Shown here: piece by piece, positions 1-12,486 of the stretch
How positions within the stretch are numbered: position 1 is the first letter of the stretch
Layout of the letters: each line of letters starts with the position of its first letter
Source of the DNA: Spizellomyces punctatus DAOM BR117
Taxonomy: Eukaryota > Chytridiomycota > Chytridiomycetes > Spizellomycetales > Spizellomycetaceae
Assembly: GCF_000182565.1 (NCBI RefSeq)
Contig: NW_015971555.1
Location: 62,001 to 126,000, forward strand
Reading direction: 5' to 3'
Length of the DNA: 64,000 bases
Notes under the pieces: model-generated
Database searches by the model: none
What the model saw: the letters and a program-made list of their open reading frames with translations, nothing else
What the model was told of the DNA's origin: nothing
Made by a program: the position numbers and the translations under genes

Positions 1-3000
1 GCCCCGCCCGACTCATCTATCAGATTGATCATGCCTGCCCTTCTCAACTTCTCACCATTGTACGCGACGGCCCGAAAGCGCTAAAAGCGTTGGCAGTAGA
101 CACTCGGCTAAGCAGCGGAGAAATCTCCTTCTTATCTGCACTGTGTCGGTACTTTAGTGTTCGATCCGAGTATTGGTTAATCGATCACAAACGTAAGTGC
201 CAACCGTCTCTTGCTCATTTGGAAGGAGTAATAGGGAGTAACCGACATTCTTGCATGTAGGATACCTTGACAATGTGAGATGCAACCTTGCTGACGGCTA
301 CGTACCTCGCAACGCGTTGGAAATGAGAATGGGACGCTATGTATCCCAGTGCACTCTTGACAACAATGGTGGTAAACGTCTTCTTGCGGTTGCAAGAGGT
401 ATAACTTCTGAGTTACGAAAGAGAGGTGGGACGGTTCCTGTGAGTCCTGTTCTGGGCGGGCCAGGGGAGCTCTGGACACTATGCTATTTCTTTATGGTCT
501 TCTGGAAAGCAGTGCGGCGAAATGCATACGAGGAGATTTTAGTGGCTCTCGAAGCCATGAATCCGATGTTCCTGCCTGAACGCGATCAAGTTGCGGTAGC
601 TCTGGAGATGATAACTACAAACAGTAATCTGGTTACAATCTTTGGGATGAACAGTTTGTCAATGGCGGGTGCGCTACATCCACTGCTGAGGAAGGTGGCG
701 GAAAGGGAGAAAAACAAAAGCATCCCGCAGGTCATGGAAACACACAAGGATGTAGAGGAAGCGACCACGCTGCAAACGGCAGTTTTCGAACCTGACGATG
801 AATCAGCCGAGTTGTCTACGGTAGCTTTCGGGAAGAGCATTCTGAATGCATACATATTTGTTTATCCCATACTACTGGACATCATACTGGTTGTAACACT
901 GGGTTCAGGTATCTTTGCGAGCGACAGGATGAGCGTCGACGTCCAAGAAAGCGCAAGTCTTGTTCTTCTTGGTAAGGCACCATTATGCGCTATTTAACAC
1001 TCTTTTCTCACGCACGAAATCTTCCATCAAGTAATGTTTCCGATAGTCGGTGCCGTCATGAACTCGATCGGGCGAACGGTTACTTACTACTTCTATCAAC
1101 GAAGTATCCCTGTAATGATTGCCGCATTTTACCGTCGGCTTGCCGCTGCCTGCCTCCTATTCACGGTATTTGGCATCATGCTTGGAGGTATAACATACTA
1201 TCGAACGGATGACCTGATCCTTGCTGGACTTACCCTCGTCTACGCAATTTCCTTTGGGTGAGCATTTGTATTCTATTTCATTCTGACGACTGCTTGCTGA
1301 ATCTTCTTGAAACCAGACTATTTATGATACTCTTTTGTGTGCTCATCATAATGCGAGACCCAGAAGAGTACTTTTTTAAATCACAAGGGCCGGCAGCTGT
1401 CATGAAAATGCTCCCAATCTTAATCCCAAATGCCTTTATCTGCCGTTTTGTCTTGAACGCTACTATTAATCCTTACATAATTTGGTCCATGTATGTGGGT
1501 TCCCTCATACTTTCAACAATCTACATGACATACTCGTACACGCGTATAGCGGCAGCATACCTTCGGTGGCCAGATGCGATCCATATCACACCAAGGGAAA
1601 AGATACTGGAGGCTTACGGGAAGCATCACCCTCCGCCGGAGCTACAGGCAAAGGAAGACGTATACACTTTCGGGCGGCGAAGTCGCAGATGGGAGCGTTT
1701 TGCTACGGAGTGGTTCAGCTCACAAGCGGAAGAAGCTCTGCGTACTAGAAGCAGGAAAACCGAACCTCTTGTTCGTAAGCGGCTTTCTAGTTGGTTCTGG
1801 GAAAAGCTCTTGATGGGCTGGTATATTCCGCGATCAGGGATCAAGCCACCAAAGCCATTTTCAAGCGAATGGGATAGCGTGGTTAAGCAAGCGATTGCAG
1901 AGTTGAAGAAAAAGTATACCGTCGAAAAGATCAATCGCGGTGGAATCTTGTTTGACAATGAGCTACCTGCAATATGCTTTGGCTTTCTATATTTCTTTAC
2001 CCTTTTTGCCGATCGATGGACGGTTCTCATTGCATCTGGAAAAGCACTGTTCTTCTTCACAGACGGCATTGAAAGCGATTACGTGCAAGGAACGTTGGCC
2101 GGAACTATCTACCTGCTTTTGTCCTCTGGGATCTTGGAGCTTACTCTGACCAAGTTTTACGAAAAGCACAAGCGTATTTCTATGAGGTCCGTTGCTGAGA
2201 GCGAAGGGCCAGACGATATCATCACACGTCATCGAAGAGCCCTTTCAAAGATATACGCTAGTGAACTATGCCGCTTCCTTGTGTTCAGCGGCCTTATCCT
2301 CATTATTACCACGGCATGTGTAATTACGATCGGCTTCAAAGATGATCGCATGGATCTTATCTACACGTACGCTCTATCGGCCTTTGGGTTTGCCGGGTTA
2401 CTTCTTGGGCTATTCACCAAGTTGTTTGTCACATCCTTGGAGTCGACTGTCAATCTATTTTTAACAATCGCGATAGTCATTAGCATTGGCGGAGGTGTCG
2501 CAGCGGTCCGCATTCTGGCGAGTAGTGAATATGCCGTGATTGCCACGGCTGCGAGTGGATGGCTCTTTGCACTTGGGTGTATCGCGAGTCGATATAGTGA
2601 AAAGCTCCGCAGCGTTCACTATAAAGTCCAAGTTTGTAAGTGATATCTTCAAACATTTGGCAATGGTAACGATACTCATGAGATGTTATGCTTTAGCTCC
2701 TGCCCTTACCTCGTCTGGGCAGCGGCATATTGGCCACCATACTACTCCTGCAACTGACAAAGCTCGCAGCCTGCTCGCCGCAAAATTGATAGCAAATAGG
2801 AAGAGCTGCCAAAAAATCCGACCATCATCCTCTCTTGGGGATTCCATACGTTCCCGTCTGCAGTTTATTTTGGAGACGATGGGCGGTCTACCACCGTCGC
2901 ACCTATTACGAACTGCTGTTCCGTCTATTTCATCCTTGATTGAAGACCTTTTATCTGATTTCAGGTTAGGACAACTAAAAGTTTTTAGATGCAAAGAGGC

Positions 3001-6000
3001 GTTGCAACCAGCTGGCATTAGACATGCTGCCATCTCAGCGCGGCCGGCGGCAGTTACCCACCTTCTGTACGTGTTCCTCCCACCTAAAGACAGTGAAACG
3101 GCGGATGAAGAGGACCTGGCTATCATTTTGGAGGCCTTACTTCACGAAATTGCCGAAGCAAAGGGCATGTCCCACGCTGCTGCTTGCATCTCCGAGATGT
3201 TTGTGGGAATCTCCACCGCATGGCTGAAAGAAGAAAAAACAGACTGGATTCGGAATATATTCCCTTCAAGGATAAAGCGCCAATTGCGGGTCGCAGATGA
3301 TGGAGAAAAGGCCTCGATGTGGTGCAAAACCAAGGATGTTGTGGCATCGAAGGCTTGTTTGAATTTAGAAGTAGATGAGATCTGGAATCGTAAGATATCC
3401 CATCAAGATCGCGTTTTCTTAGTGGGTGTTGCTCGACTGTGGTGGGATTCGTTTGATGAATCCATACAGGTAAGTAACGTTCCCATTAGGATCATGGTTC
3501 TTCGTGCTAACTTCTCTTTAATAGATTGGTGCCTTGCCACGTAACTTGGCAAAATATCTGGACACTGCGCCAATGTCCATTGTAAAGTTACTCTCAGCGA
3601 AATGTGGTGATAAACAGGAGATCGACTTAAAGGCCCACGCATCCCAATCCATATTAGCGTCACTCCTAGCTCTGAACATTCAAAAACTCTACGACGCAGA
3701 AAGCGACAAACTTGAACGGGCTTTCTCAGCTCCTAGCAGTCTGTTGCCCCAGCGACACTATTCGCCCACGACCTGGACCCGCTTTTTCAGTCTTGCTTTA
3801 GACATTCAGGTTTCGCTGTTTTTGGCTCTCACTGCGGATGAACGTTTTGGACGTGAAGTCGCGTCCCATACGCTTCTATTGCGTCTTCCTTGCGCACTTG
3901 TTAATTGGATGAGTAGGGGCTTATTGAACACATTGCAGCATGGAACGCTGTATCGTTGGGATCCTGCGATAAACAATACCTTGAAGCAAATGGAGCGTGG
4001 ACTCTCACGCATCCACCATCATGGTCGCTCTATGAATGGTCATCATGGTGTTTCGTGCGTAGAAACGTACCATGGAGCTACGCACACGATCGTCGCTGTA
4101 GTGACAGGACGTGAGACAAATGCTCAATCGGGAAGAGATTGGCTAACTGTGGATCGTTATGCTCTTGGGGGACCAAAACCGCCAAACTGGAAACCTGGTG
4201 GAATGAAACCAGTCAGTCGAGCCTTCTTTGAGGAGGTGACTATAAAACACAAAAAGACGCTCCGTATTGCCCACGAGCATATTTTCGACAACAACGGGAA
4301 TACGTGCAAGAGTCATGTTTATGTCTATCGAGACCCAACGTCCATCGTTGCCCAACATCGATACGTTGTCCCAAAAGCTGTGGATTCGAAGCAATGGAAG
4401 AGCAGTGACGTTAGCACAGTTGAAGGCACAGACGAACACACATTTTCGCAGTTGCATGGTAATGTTGTTGTGACAGAGGCAACTCTACGCCGCAAGGATG
4501 CAGGAACCGGAAAGTGGGTCACAATACAAGCAAAGTATGAGTACAACGACAAGAACAAATGGGGAACACCAGATCTTGCAGTTTTCCACGGAGCCTATCC
4601 ATCGCCATGGAAAATGATAGTGGAGTATGCCAAATCTTCACGAGGAATCCAAGATTCGCCCAGGTTCATATCCGTAGAAATACAGCGAGAGCACGAACGT
4701 GCAGTAGTACGTACCAAGTTTGATTACTCTCATCCTCAGCATGTTCGTCATAAGAGCATCCGTGTCATACCGGGTGAAACTGATGAAGTTATCGTTGCAA
4801 CACCTCCCGAAATTGAACAAGATCCTCTTAGTTTGCTCAGTACACAGGCACCTGCGAGCCTGTATTCCAGTTCAGAGTTTTTTGTGTCCGGCTTAACCTC
4901 CAAACATCGCAAAAGCTATACGCTAAAGTCTCCCTTTGGAAAGTTGGAGCGTATCGAGTATTATTCTGCACCCTACCCTACTCTTCGACGAAGGGAAATT
5001 CTTTGGGCTGCTTGGCGGAGGGGCGACGTACCTGCACCTTTTGCCCGAGATTTAGATGAGCGATTCTTGCGTGCTGAGCCGCTCCTCTCCGCGTATTGGT
5101 GGAGACGGGATGCGGGACAATTTAAAGGCGCTCAGAGAGTGCTACGGGAGCAGAAACACAAATTAAGCGCAGAGCTGCAAATGCTGGATCGGCCTGTGAC
5201 AAGGACGCATCTCCAGATAAGGTATTCTGATCTGTACATCTTGGGTTGCGGAGGTGATGCGCACAAAATCTATGCAGAGGGCGATCTGGATGAGGAAAAC
5301 CGACACTCCATTCGCCAAAGTATACGGGCAAATCGAGCGAACGAACTTTTACAGGTTATGAACCTAGACAGTGGCACATGGCCAACGGGTGGTGGAGGAG
5401 TGGGGTCCTGTCGACGTGATTTGATTCACGGTCTTCACCGTGTTCGCTGGACGGCCGTCGCGGAACTGGGTTCGGCAGAACTCGTTCAAAAGGATTACCC
5501 AATTGAAAAACACATTGACTCCATTGCGTACGTGCCTCTTTGGGATCTTGATTTTGGAACACCCAACGAGAATATTCATCGAACAATTCCGTACACCACA
5601 CTGCAAGCAAAAAGTCGACGGACGACTAATCATGTTGTCAAAACCCAATTTGTCCCTTTGATTGAAAAGCTTATCAAGGGTTGCCTTCTTGATCCGATCA
5701 CTGAGCATGATGTTGATGAATTTGCAAAAGTCTTTATAGATTTTCACATATTCTTTCTGCAGTACGACTGGACAACTGCATGGAACCATGTTCTTACTCA
5801 GGAAGCTTGGATCAGAGGATGGTTGCAAGATACATATGAGTTGTGGAGTAAAGGACAGCTCCTGGATCCGGAAACGCCAACATTGCGGCATATCGAAATG
5901 ATGTTTGATCTCATTGCCCGTTTGCTCATGCCTCTCACGGTGGAGATTCCCGCAGTCCCTGTCGTGCATGCGTCACATCACGGAATCCAGGCGATTATTG

Positions 6001-7169
6001 GGGTCGTTGCAAAATCGCTGCATGGAAGTTCCCTGATTGTGTGGGATCATGGGATCTTGTGGAGAGAACGATTGTTTGGGTTATGCACAGATGAAGCTAT
6101 GCCCAAGTTTGTCCAAATTGCCTTTGCCGGGATTACAAGGCTAGTGGCCAGGGTTGTGTTTGCCAGGTATGCTCTGTCGTCCAATTGAGCGCTGATATGA
6201 TTTTGGCTAATAGATAAGCGCTTGTTATAGGGCGGACTACATCACCCCGTGCACTAGCGTGCAAAATGTTCACTGGGAAGCTTGGTTGGCAGGAGGTAAC
6301 ACTTAGCAGTCGAGAATATCATTTATGATAAAACAATTAACACCATTGATTTTCCCGTAGGCAAATATGGGAATGCACTTGAAGCGGCATCCATGTATGC
6401 GAGGATTAATCCCGTCTTAAACGGCATGGACGTTACAAAGTTCCATCCTGATCCCACACAAGAACCAAATGAACCCACTGCCATTATGCTCTCACACATT
6501 TCTCCGGTCAAGGATGTAATGAATGCCATCAATGCAGCGCGCATCATTGTGCGAGATTTCAAACTTGATACGTATCGATTACACATTTACGGATCAGCGG
6601 AAAAAGATCCACCATATACGACCGAGTGCGTACGGGCCATTGCCAACTACGGTCTTGAGAAGCATGTTATAATGAAGGGCCTGGGTAGTCCTTCCAAAGC
6701 TCTACCAACTGGATCCATCTTTGTCAATTCATCAATCACAGAAGGCCTTCCTCTCGCCCTCGGAGAAGCGGGTCTTTGTGGTCTACCAGTAGTTTGCACA
6801 GACGTAGGAGGAAGCCGCGAAGTCATTCAAGATGCACGTGTCGGAGAAACATATGGCTGGATTGTCCCTCCGTCCAGACCAATGCAGCTCGCGCTCGCTC
6901 AAATGCGGGTATTGACTGTGACGGATGGTGTTGCAAACCAGACGACCAAACTGGACGACATTCTGGGTGCCGAAGACGACGGTGCTTCGCTTGCAGCTAG
7001 AATCATGTATCCTGGAGTGAGGGAGATGCGAAGAAAGCTTGGAATGAAGTTGCGCGAACGGATCATGGCTGTTTTCTCTGTTCGTAGATATTGGAGGGAA
7101 CATGAGCAGATCCTCTGGTTGGGTCCTCTGTACGAGCAGGTGAAGAGGTCAGAATTACCTATTTCTTGA
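1..7169 (+). CDS. Large multi-membrane-span GT4 glycosyltransferase (PelF/DUF3492-like), 5' partial
   Basis: Eight exons join in phase: <3-192, 261-971, 1032-1257, 1317-2635, 2697-3469, 3525-6166, 6231-6295 and 6361-7169 (TGA). About 2,245 residues are present; the N-terminus lies off the window. Exons 2-4 encode many hydrophobic segments, so this part is membrane-embedded. The end of exon 6 carries a HASHHG...VWDHGILWRER stretch resembling the PelF/DUF3492 signature. Exon 8 is a GT4 GT-B C-terminal domain: NPVLNGMD, an ISPVKD segment, and the donor-site element EGLPLALGEAGLCGLPVVCTD with two glutamates seven residues apart. Known for the family: nucleotide-sugar-dependent retaining transfer. 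Inferred: synthesis of a cell-surface or exported polysaccharide at a membrane. Acceptor and sugar are unknown. The central part (roughly exon 6, 4000-5600) is unrecognised. Confidence 0.85.
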
Positions 7170-7379
7170 TTATCATTGCGCTGCAACTACAATATTACAC
7201 ATACTACCCTACTGGAATATCTGGATGTGCATACTGGCTGGGTACTATATTATCAGCCCAGGCCTTCATAACTTCCATACTCTTTTAAAGTCAAGATCAG
7301 ATAACACGCCAAAATCGGTCAGTTGCAAGGTGCAGTAAATTGCATAGTATCATATATCAATGAATGGTGCGGTGTCTCC

Positions 7380-9472
7380 TCATGAAGTCTCCCGGTCTTT
7401 AATATGGACAAGGACTCCCTTCTTGTATCCACATGTTATGCCATCGACGGTCCAAGAAAAGTCTTGGTCAGGGAGCAAGGTCATCGAGAACTCTTGGAGA
7501 ATCCGAATGAGAATGATCTGCATGCCAATAACAGATGTTTATGTCACCGGATTTTCGTTTAGCAGCCAAGATATGACAATACCGACCTTGACTTCAAGTA
7601 CAGCCATCTTCCAGCCAACGCACATCATAGGACCAGCACCAAACGGGAGGTACGCTGCGTCCGATGCCTCATCTCTAGCTTCCTCCCATCGTTCAGGTCT
7701 GAACTTTTCGGCATCAGGTCCCCAGTATCGTGGGTCTGTCTGCATGCCTTTGACGTTCAAAATTACAGGAGACTGAAACATCACATGGTTATGGCTTGAC
7801 GCAACCGACACCAGAGCAGTAGCGAGATACTCACGTTCTTTGGAACAAGGTGGCCAAGGATGACCGTATCTTTTGTCAGATTCCGACCAATCATAGCAAC
7901 GGGGCCGCTGACTCGGAGCGTTTCCTGAATGTGAATGGTTTGTACATGATATGAAACACGGATACGAGCGACACCTCTCAGTACTCTACGGAGTTACTGA
8001 CCTTTACAACTAATTCCAGATACCTAAGATACACATGTGGGTTAGTAGACTGCTTGCAGACAGGGGAGAAGAAACGACAGAACATTACTTGAGAGCATGG
8101 ACATTCTCCCACGTAAGGACGCCGTCTTTTCCAATGACTTGATCGATTTCATTGAGCAGCTTTTGAAGAGAAGCAGGGTTCTGCATGAGATGGAATAAGC
8201 CTGCTGTAGCGGCGTTCGACGATGTTCTATAGAGGAGAGAAGCCTTTGTTAGGGAGCATATGAAAAGGTACGTATTTCAAGTACACTCTTACTCATGGCC
8301 TGCCTGTAGAGTTGGAAAGGTAAATTGAATACAACCGTATTAGTAGACATGAAATGTATGAAAATGAAATGTAGCACTTGCCAAAATAAAGCCGATAATC
8401 TCATCCAGCAGTTCTTCTGTGGTCAAAGGCTCAGCGTCTCCATCTGACCCCTGCGTTAAGAGTTTATCCAGAACATCCATCTCCTTCTTATCAAGGCTGT
8501 CGCCGATAGTTTTTAATTCCTTCCGCCTCTTTTCCATAATCTCCATCGCAACTTGTCGAGTAACCGTGGAAGGACGTTTAATTTCTTCCTTACCCACGCC
8601 CAACAGTGGCCAAATCCACTGAGGCAAACCCCAACGGTCGCCAGCGGCTTGAACAAGGTATTCAAAAGCAGTTACTTGTTCGGTCTTGTAGTTTGTGGTT
8701 TCTGGGGTTCCAAGCATGGCTAAAGAATTGAACGAGTAACCCCCTAGCGCAACAGCGCCTACAATATCGAGGGTGAGGCATTGCATATGGTGATGCAAAT
8801 TGACAACGGGAGGTGATGAAGGAGACGCCGAGATAAGGGAACGCCAGGCTTTAACCAAACCGTCGGTGTGCTGGACTGATTCTGCAAATATCTTTCGTAG
8901 ATGGAAGGGGCTGAAAGCCGGGGCGACCAACTTCCTGTGGTATTTCCATTGGGAACCACTGCAAGCGACAGGGTTAAGCGTTTGGTGATACAGTAGATTG
9001 ACAATACCCGCTCAAACCTGGGTAACATGAACAATGCGTGCTCGGCGATGCCAATTGCAGCCTTTTGGAAGGTATTATCCCGATAAGCCAACTGAGTGTC
9101 CGTCAGTATTTTACGAGCCTCCTTGATGTCGCAAATAACAGGTGTGAACGCTCCCAGCATATTGAGATTGAAAATTGGACCTTTTTTTAAAACAAAGCAT
9201 GATTAACGGCGATCCATTAGACTCGTACCCATCCGGGATCGCTCACCCAGTTGCTTTTGCTGGTCCACAATAAATTTGAAGAAGCGCTTGCCATCTAGAT
9301 ATGGCCGAATGAGGAGAGTGCTTCCGATAATGGGTAACGATCCCTCGGGATTTGGGATGGTTGAACGATATGAGAAAAGGAGTTTCCATACAAAGATGGA
9401 CAAAAAGAGAATGCCTATGGCCATAATAGGGGCGCTGGCTGGCACGACGATGAGGGCTTCTGGGGAGGCCAT
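7380..9472 (-). CDS. Cytochrome P450 monooxygenase
   Basis: Nine exons read downwards: 9472-9247, 9180-9018, 8958-8378, 8299-8293, 8226-8089, 8023-8002, 7924-7835, 7772-7587, 7517-7380, giving about 516 residues, normal for a P450. The N-terminus has a hydrophobic ER anchor followed by a Pro/Gly hinge (PNPEGSLPIIGS). The WKYHRKLVAPAF C-helix, the K-helix ETLR, the FRPERW PERF-type element and the haem loop FGAGPMMCVG with the Cys ligand are all visible. The I-helix reads ASHETS across a 7-nt micro-exon, with Ser where Gly is usual. Joints with weak donors are 9017 (GTTTGA) and 7586 (GTCGGT); both are needed to keep frame. Predicted: an ER membrane haem-thiolate oxygenase needing a reductase partner. 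The substrate cannot be told from sequence, though the helix arrangement resembles the CYP4-type clan. Confidence 0.9.
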
Positions 9473-10270
9473 GATTACCGAGCGACCAAAAGGTTCAACA
9501 GATAGCGATTTTATGCAACAAATGGAATATCACTAAAAGATGAACGATAAACCATGTGGGGGGAAATGGAGGTTTCGGAGGTCTTTTTATGGTTTTCAAG
9601 TGCTTGTGACATAAAGTTTAAGATCGGCATGTGACTGATATTCTTCTTTAACCCTTGCCTTGATCCCCAACGCCCACGATGATATTCTTTTTGTCTCCAA
9701 CCGTGAGGCAATTTGCAGGAAATCAACCGTTGGAAAAACGCCCGTTGCTAAAGGCTGTCTACGTCCATTCGCTCAATTCATTCAATTCATCATCCATTGC
9801 CATGTGTGTGTGTCCATCTGCTCCGCTTCCGCTTTAAAAGCGTTATATTTCTGTCTTTGGTTGTTGCACTGATTGTTGCAAGTCATAATAAAAATATCAC
9901 ACTTGCCAAGAGTGTTCATGTGACATATTTCTCTCTCTCGGACTTCCGTTCGGAGAATGAATGTCCGACCATTAGTGACGTGTTTCTTTTGCATTGCCAT
10001 TCCCCCCCTTTCAACAATGGGATCTACTGAGCGGATTTCTCCTTTTTTGTGTTGTCTTTCAAGCGGGATGATTTGCCACTGTACGCTAGACCAAGTGGCA
10101 GGTTTACTCTGCTGGCTGGCACACTTTTGACACGAGAAGGCCATGAGTCTCTTCAGTCTTCAGATGCTGGCTACTCTGATTTGTATTGTTATGCCAAAAA
10201 GATATCCGATATAGATCTTGCAAGGACGCTAGCTCAGCGCCAGAAAAAAAGCAGCGGTCACAATCGTGAT
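9473..10270. other. Intergenic stretch upstream of the P450
   Basis: About 800 bases between the P450 start and the tRNA. No convincing coding exon or repeat was seen. It should hold the P450 promoter. Confidence 0.5.
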
Positions 10271-10351
10271 TGCCAAGGCCGAGAATCGAACTCGGGTCGA
10301 CGCGGTTCTGTGTTTCCACAACGCGATGTACTACCACTATACTACCTTGGC
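10271..10351 (-). tRNA. tRNA-His (GTG anticodon) with a short intron
   Basis: On the minus strand, positions 10351-10345 (GCCAAGG) pair with 10278-10272 (CCTTGGC) as a 7-bp acceptor stem, followed by discriminator A at 10271. The T arm CCGAG-TTCGATT-CTCGG and a D arm with TAGTATAGTGG-type box A are intact, and the D arm closely resembles yeast tRNA-His. The anticodon GTG is at 10319-10317. Between the two CGCG halves of the anticodon stem lie 17 nt instead of the 7 of a mature loop, so an intron of about 10 nt is inferred just 3' of the anticodon. Its CACA can pair with TGTG of the anticodon loop, as expected for tRNA introns. The 27:43 pair looks mismatched. Confidence 0.88.
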
Positions 10352-12486
10352 AGATGTTCTTTCAACGAGCAACTCGGTATGTCAAGATTGTCCAAGAGTT
10401 CCCTTCAAGCCTTACTAAATCGGTAAGATGTAAACTGCGTAGAATATCCCTATATGTAAAACACTATATCCGTACAAGTAACCCATAATTTCCCAAGTAA
10501 ACCTCAACCTGCACCCAATCGCCTTCCTTGAATCAGTGCTGGTCGTAACTGGTGTTTCGGTTGATTGTCTCGTTGCTTGTAAAGCCTTGCCTGTCAGAGA
10601 TTCCTTGTGCAAGCTGTAAATGTTTAGACCATCGTTCCAATTGTCATATCCATAAAGCTAGCAACAGTTCTCTGGTAAGATGATCTTTCCAAGGCAGTCT
10701 CGCCCATGTTGGAGTAGATTCCTCCATTGGCATTATGGCTTGCTTTAGAATATTTACGGTTACATTGGGGGTTTACATCTTTGGGTCAGAAGCTGATCAC
10801 ACGTATTGATGATCAGATTTACCAAGTTGGGAACGCCGACTTTTGACAGCTGCAACGCAGAGGAAAGCCCCGGAATTCCTTGGCGCAATAATGCGGGGAA
10901 ATGACTTCTTATCTGCTCAGCAAAAGCGTCTGATGGAAAACACTGGCTAACGAGGAAAGATAAAAGGGCTGAATTGCCAAAGTCTTCTCGCTATCCACAT
11001 ACCTGCGTCTTCTATATCTTTTCATTCGGTCGTCAACTTTCCATGACAATCATCTCGTTCCAAATGAGATTGCAACTCTGCTCGTAGCTTGTTGTTCACC
11101 GCAGACCAGAACAGAAATAGCTTGGCTGAATCCAGTTTTAGTCGTTCAAAGTTTGGTAAGTTGAGCATCTTGCCGCTATCAGGTCCATGGCCGGAAGATT
11201 TTTGTTCTTTGGTCGATCCATGCCATAAAGGAACGCTTTGTGACTTTCTCTGAGTCCTTATCGAAATACTCGTCTTTAAGAACCAACTACCTCGCTCCGT
11301 TCTTAACCACGAATACTTTGACAAGGACTCCGAACGAGTGATCGATCGATCATTCCTGGCTTGGGGTCGAAAGGAAAGACAAGAACCCGCGGCTATGGAT
11401 TTACTACGAGAGTTCCTGCTGGTGGTCGTTTAGAACGTTCTGTTTCATCTTAGGATCTAACCCTCCTTTGCGTTTTCCGTCAACCATTAGGTCGTAATCC
11501 CATCGGTTAAGTAGGAGAGGTTAACCGTTCAGCCAACGACGGCTACATCAAACAGACCGGACACCGTATTCCGTTCCTGTTAGCTGTTCGTTGACAAAGT
11601 CGATCCAAAACCGTTGACAAAATTATGCTTGGTAGGTAAAGGTAACCATAGCTTCCGGTACCTACTCGTCCCAGTACGTTTACTGACAGTTTTCTTTTCG
11701 CTTGTCTTTTCTCTTGTTTGGCTCTTGCCCCTGAGTGTCCACGAAGGGAGCACCACTTATGGCCACTTATTTAATCGGTCCGCCTGAGCCACGACCACCA
11801 AATAACTCGACATAAGTAGGGCTCCCTTCATGTAAATTCAAGGGCAAGAGTCAAGGACGAGAGAAAGACGAACGAGACAGTAACCTGTCAATAAACGGCG
11901 ACGACATCAAACAGTGCAAACGACTTGCAGTGTACGGGTGGGACGACAACAACCATCAAGGAGTTTAATCCACGGTAAACAAATAACTCGACAAAAGTGG
12001 TGCTCTCTCCGTCATGCAAATACGACAGTCGACGTTTTGGGCACACCTACACGGTGGTATGAAGGGGTCCCAGCTTACAACTCCTATGGACTTATTCACC
12101 GAACAAGCTGAGCAGTGGTTTGATCTCAATTATACTTCCATATAATGTAAGTAATAAGAGACTGTATCTTCTGTATTCTTCGGGTCTCTTCTGTCAAGTG
12201 CGTTGCACGCATCGGTTCACACATGTGTAGCCAGCATTTGGTCGATACGGGCTGTGCTAATTCTGCCCAGCAATGTGTGTAATCAGCTTCTTCTTAAACA
12301 CTTGGCATATTGGACCAAATATCCGGACTGACTGGCCGTAACAAGTTTGTCCGCTGACTAAAAACAATATTGTACATTAAAGGGAAGGAACAAGCAACAT
12401 AGAACAATTCCCTTTCCCCTCTCGTTCCAATTATTAGTGCCTCGTACGTACAAGTTTATACTGCCCAATGAAGCCCCAACACCGTA
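10352..12486. other. Gene-free stretch between tRNA-His and the ABC transporter
   Basis: About 2.1 kb without any open frame that I can support. The only structure seen is the fold-back repeat at 11680-11905 and a related partial copy at 11980-12022. The word acatcaaacag also recurs near 11545 and 11905. It may be a decayed mobile element, but no transposase-like remnant was recognised. Confidence 0.45.
11680..11905. repeat. Imperfect fold-back (inverted) repeat
   Basis: The arm at about 11696-11760 (with GGCTCTTGCCC, GAAGGGAG and CACTTATG) is the imperfect reverse complement of 11811-11877 (CATAAGTAG, CTCCCTTC and GGGCAAGAG). Weaker pairing continues outwards through GTTTACTGACAG and CTGTCAATAAAC. 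The spacer is about 50 nt. A direct partial copy of the right-arm edge (AAATAACTCGACA.AAGT) is found at 11981-12000. The arms have diverged, with many mismatches and small indels. Confidence 0.55.
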
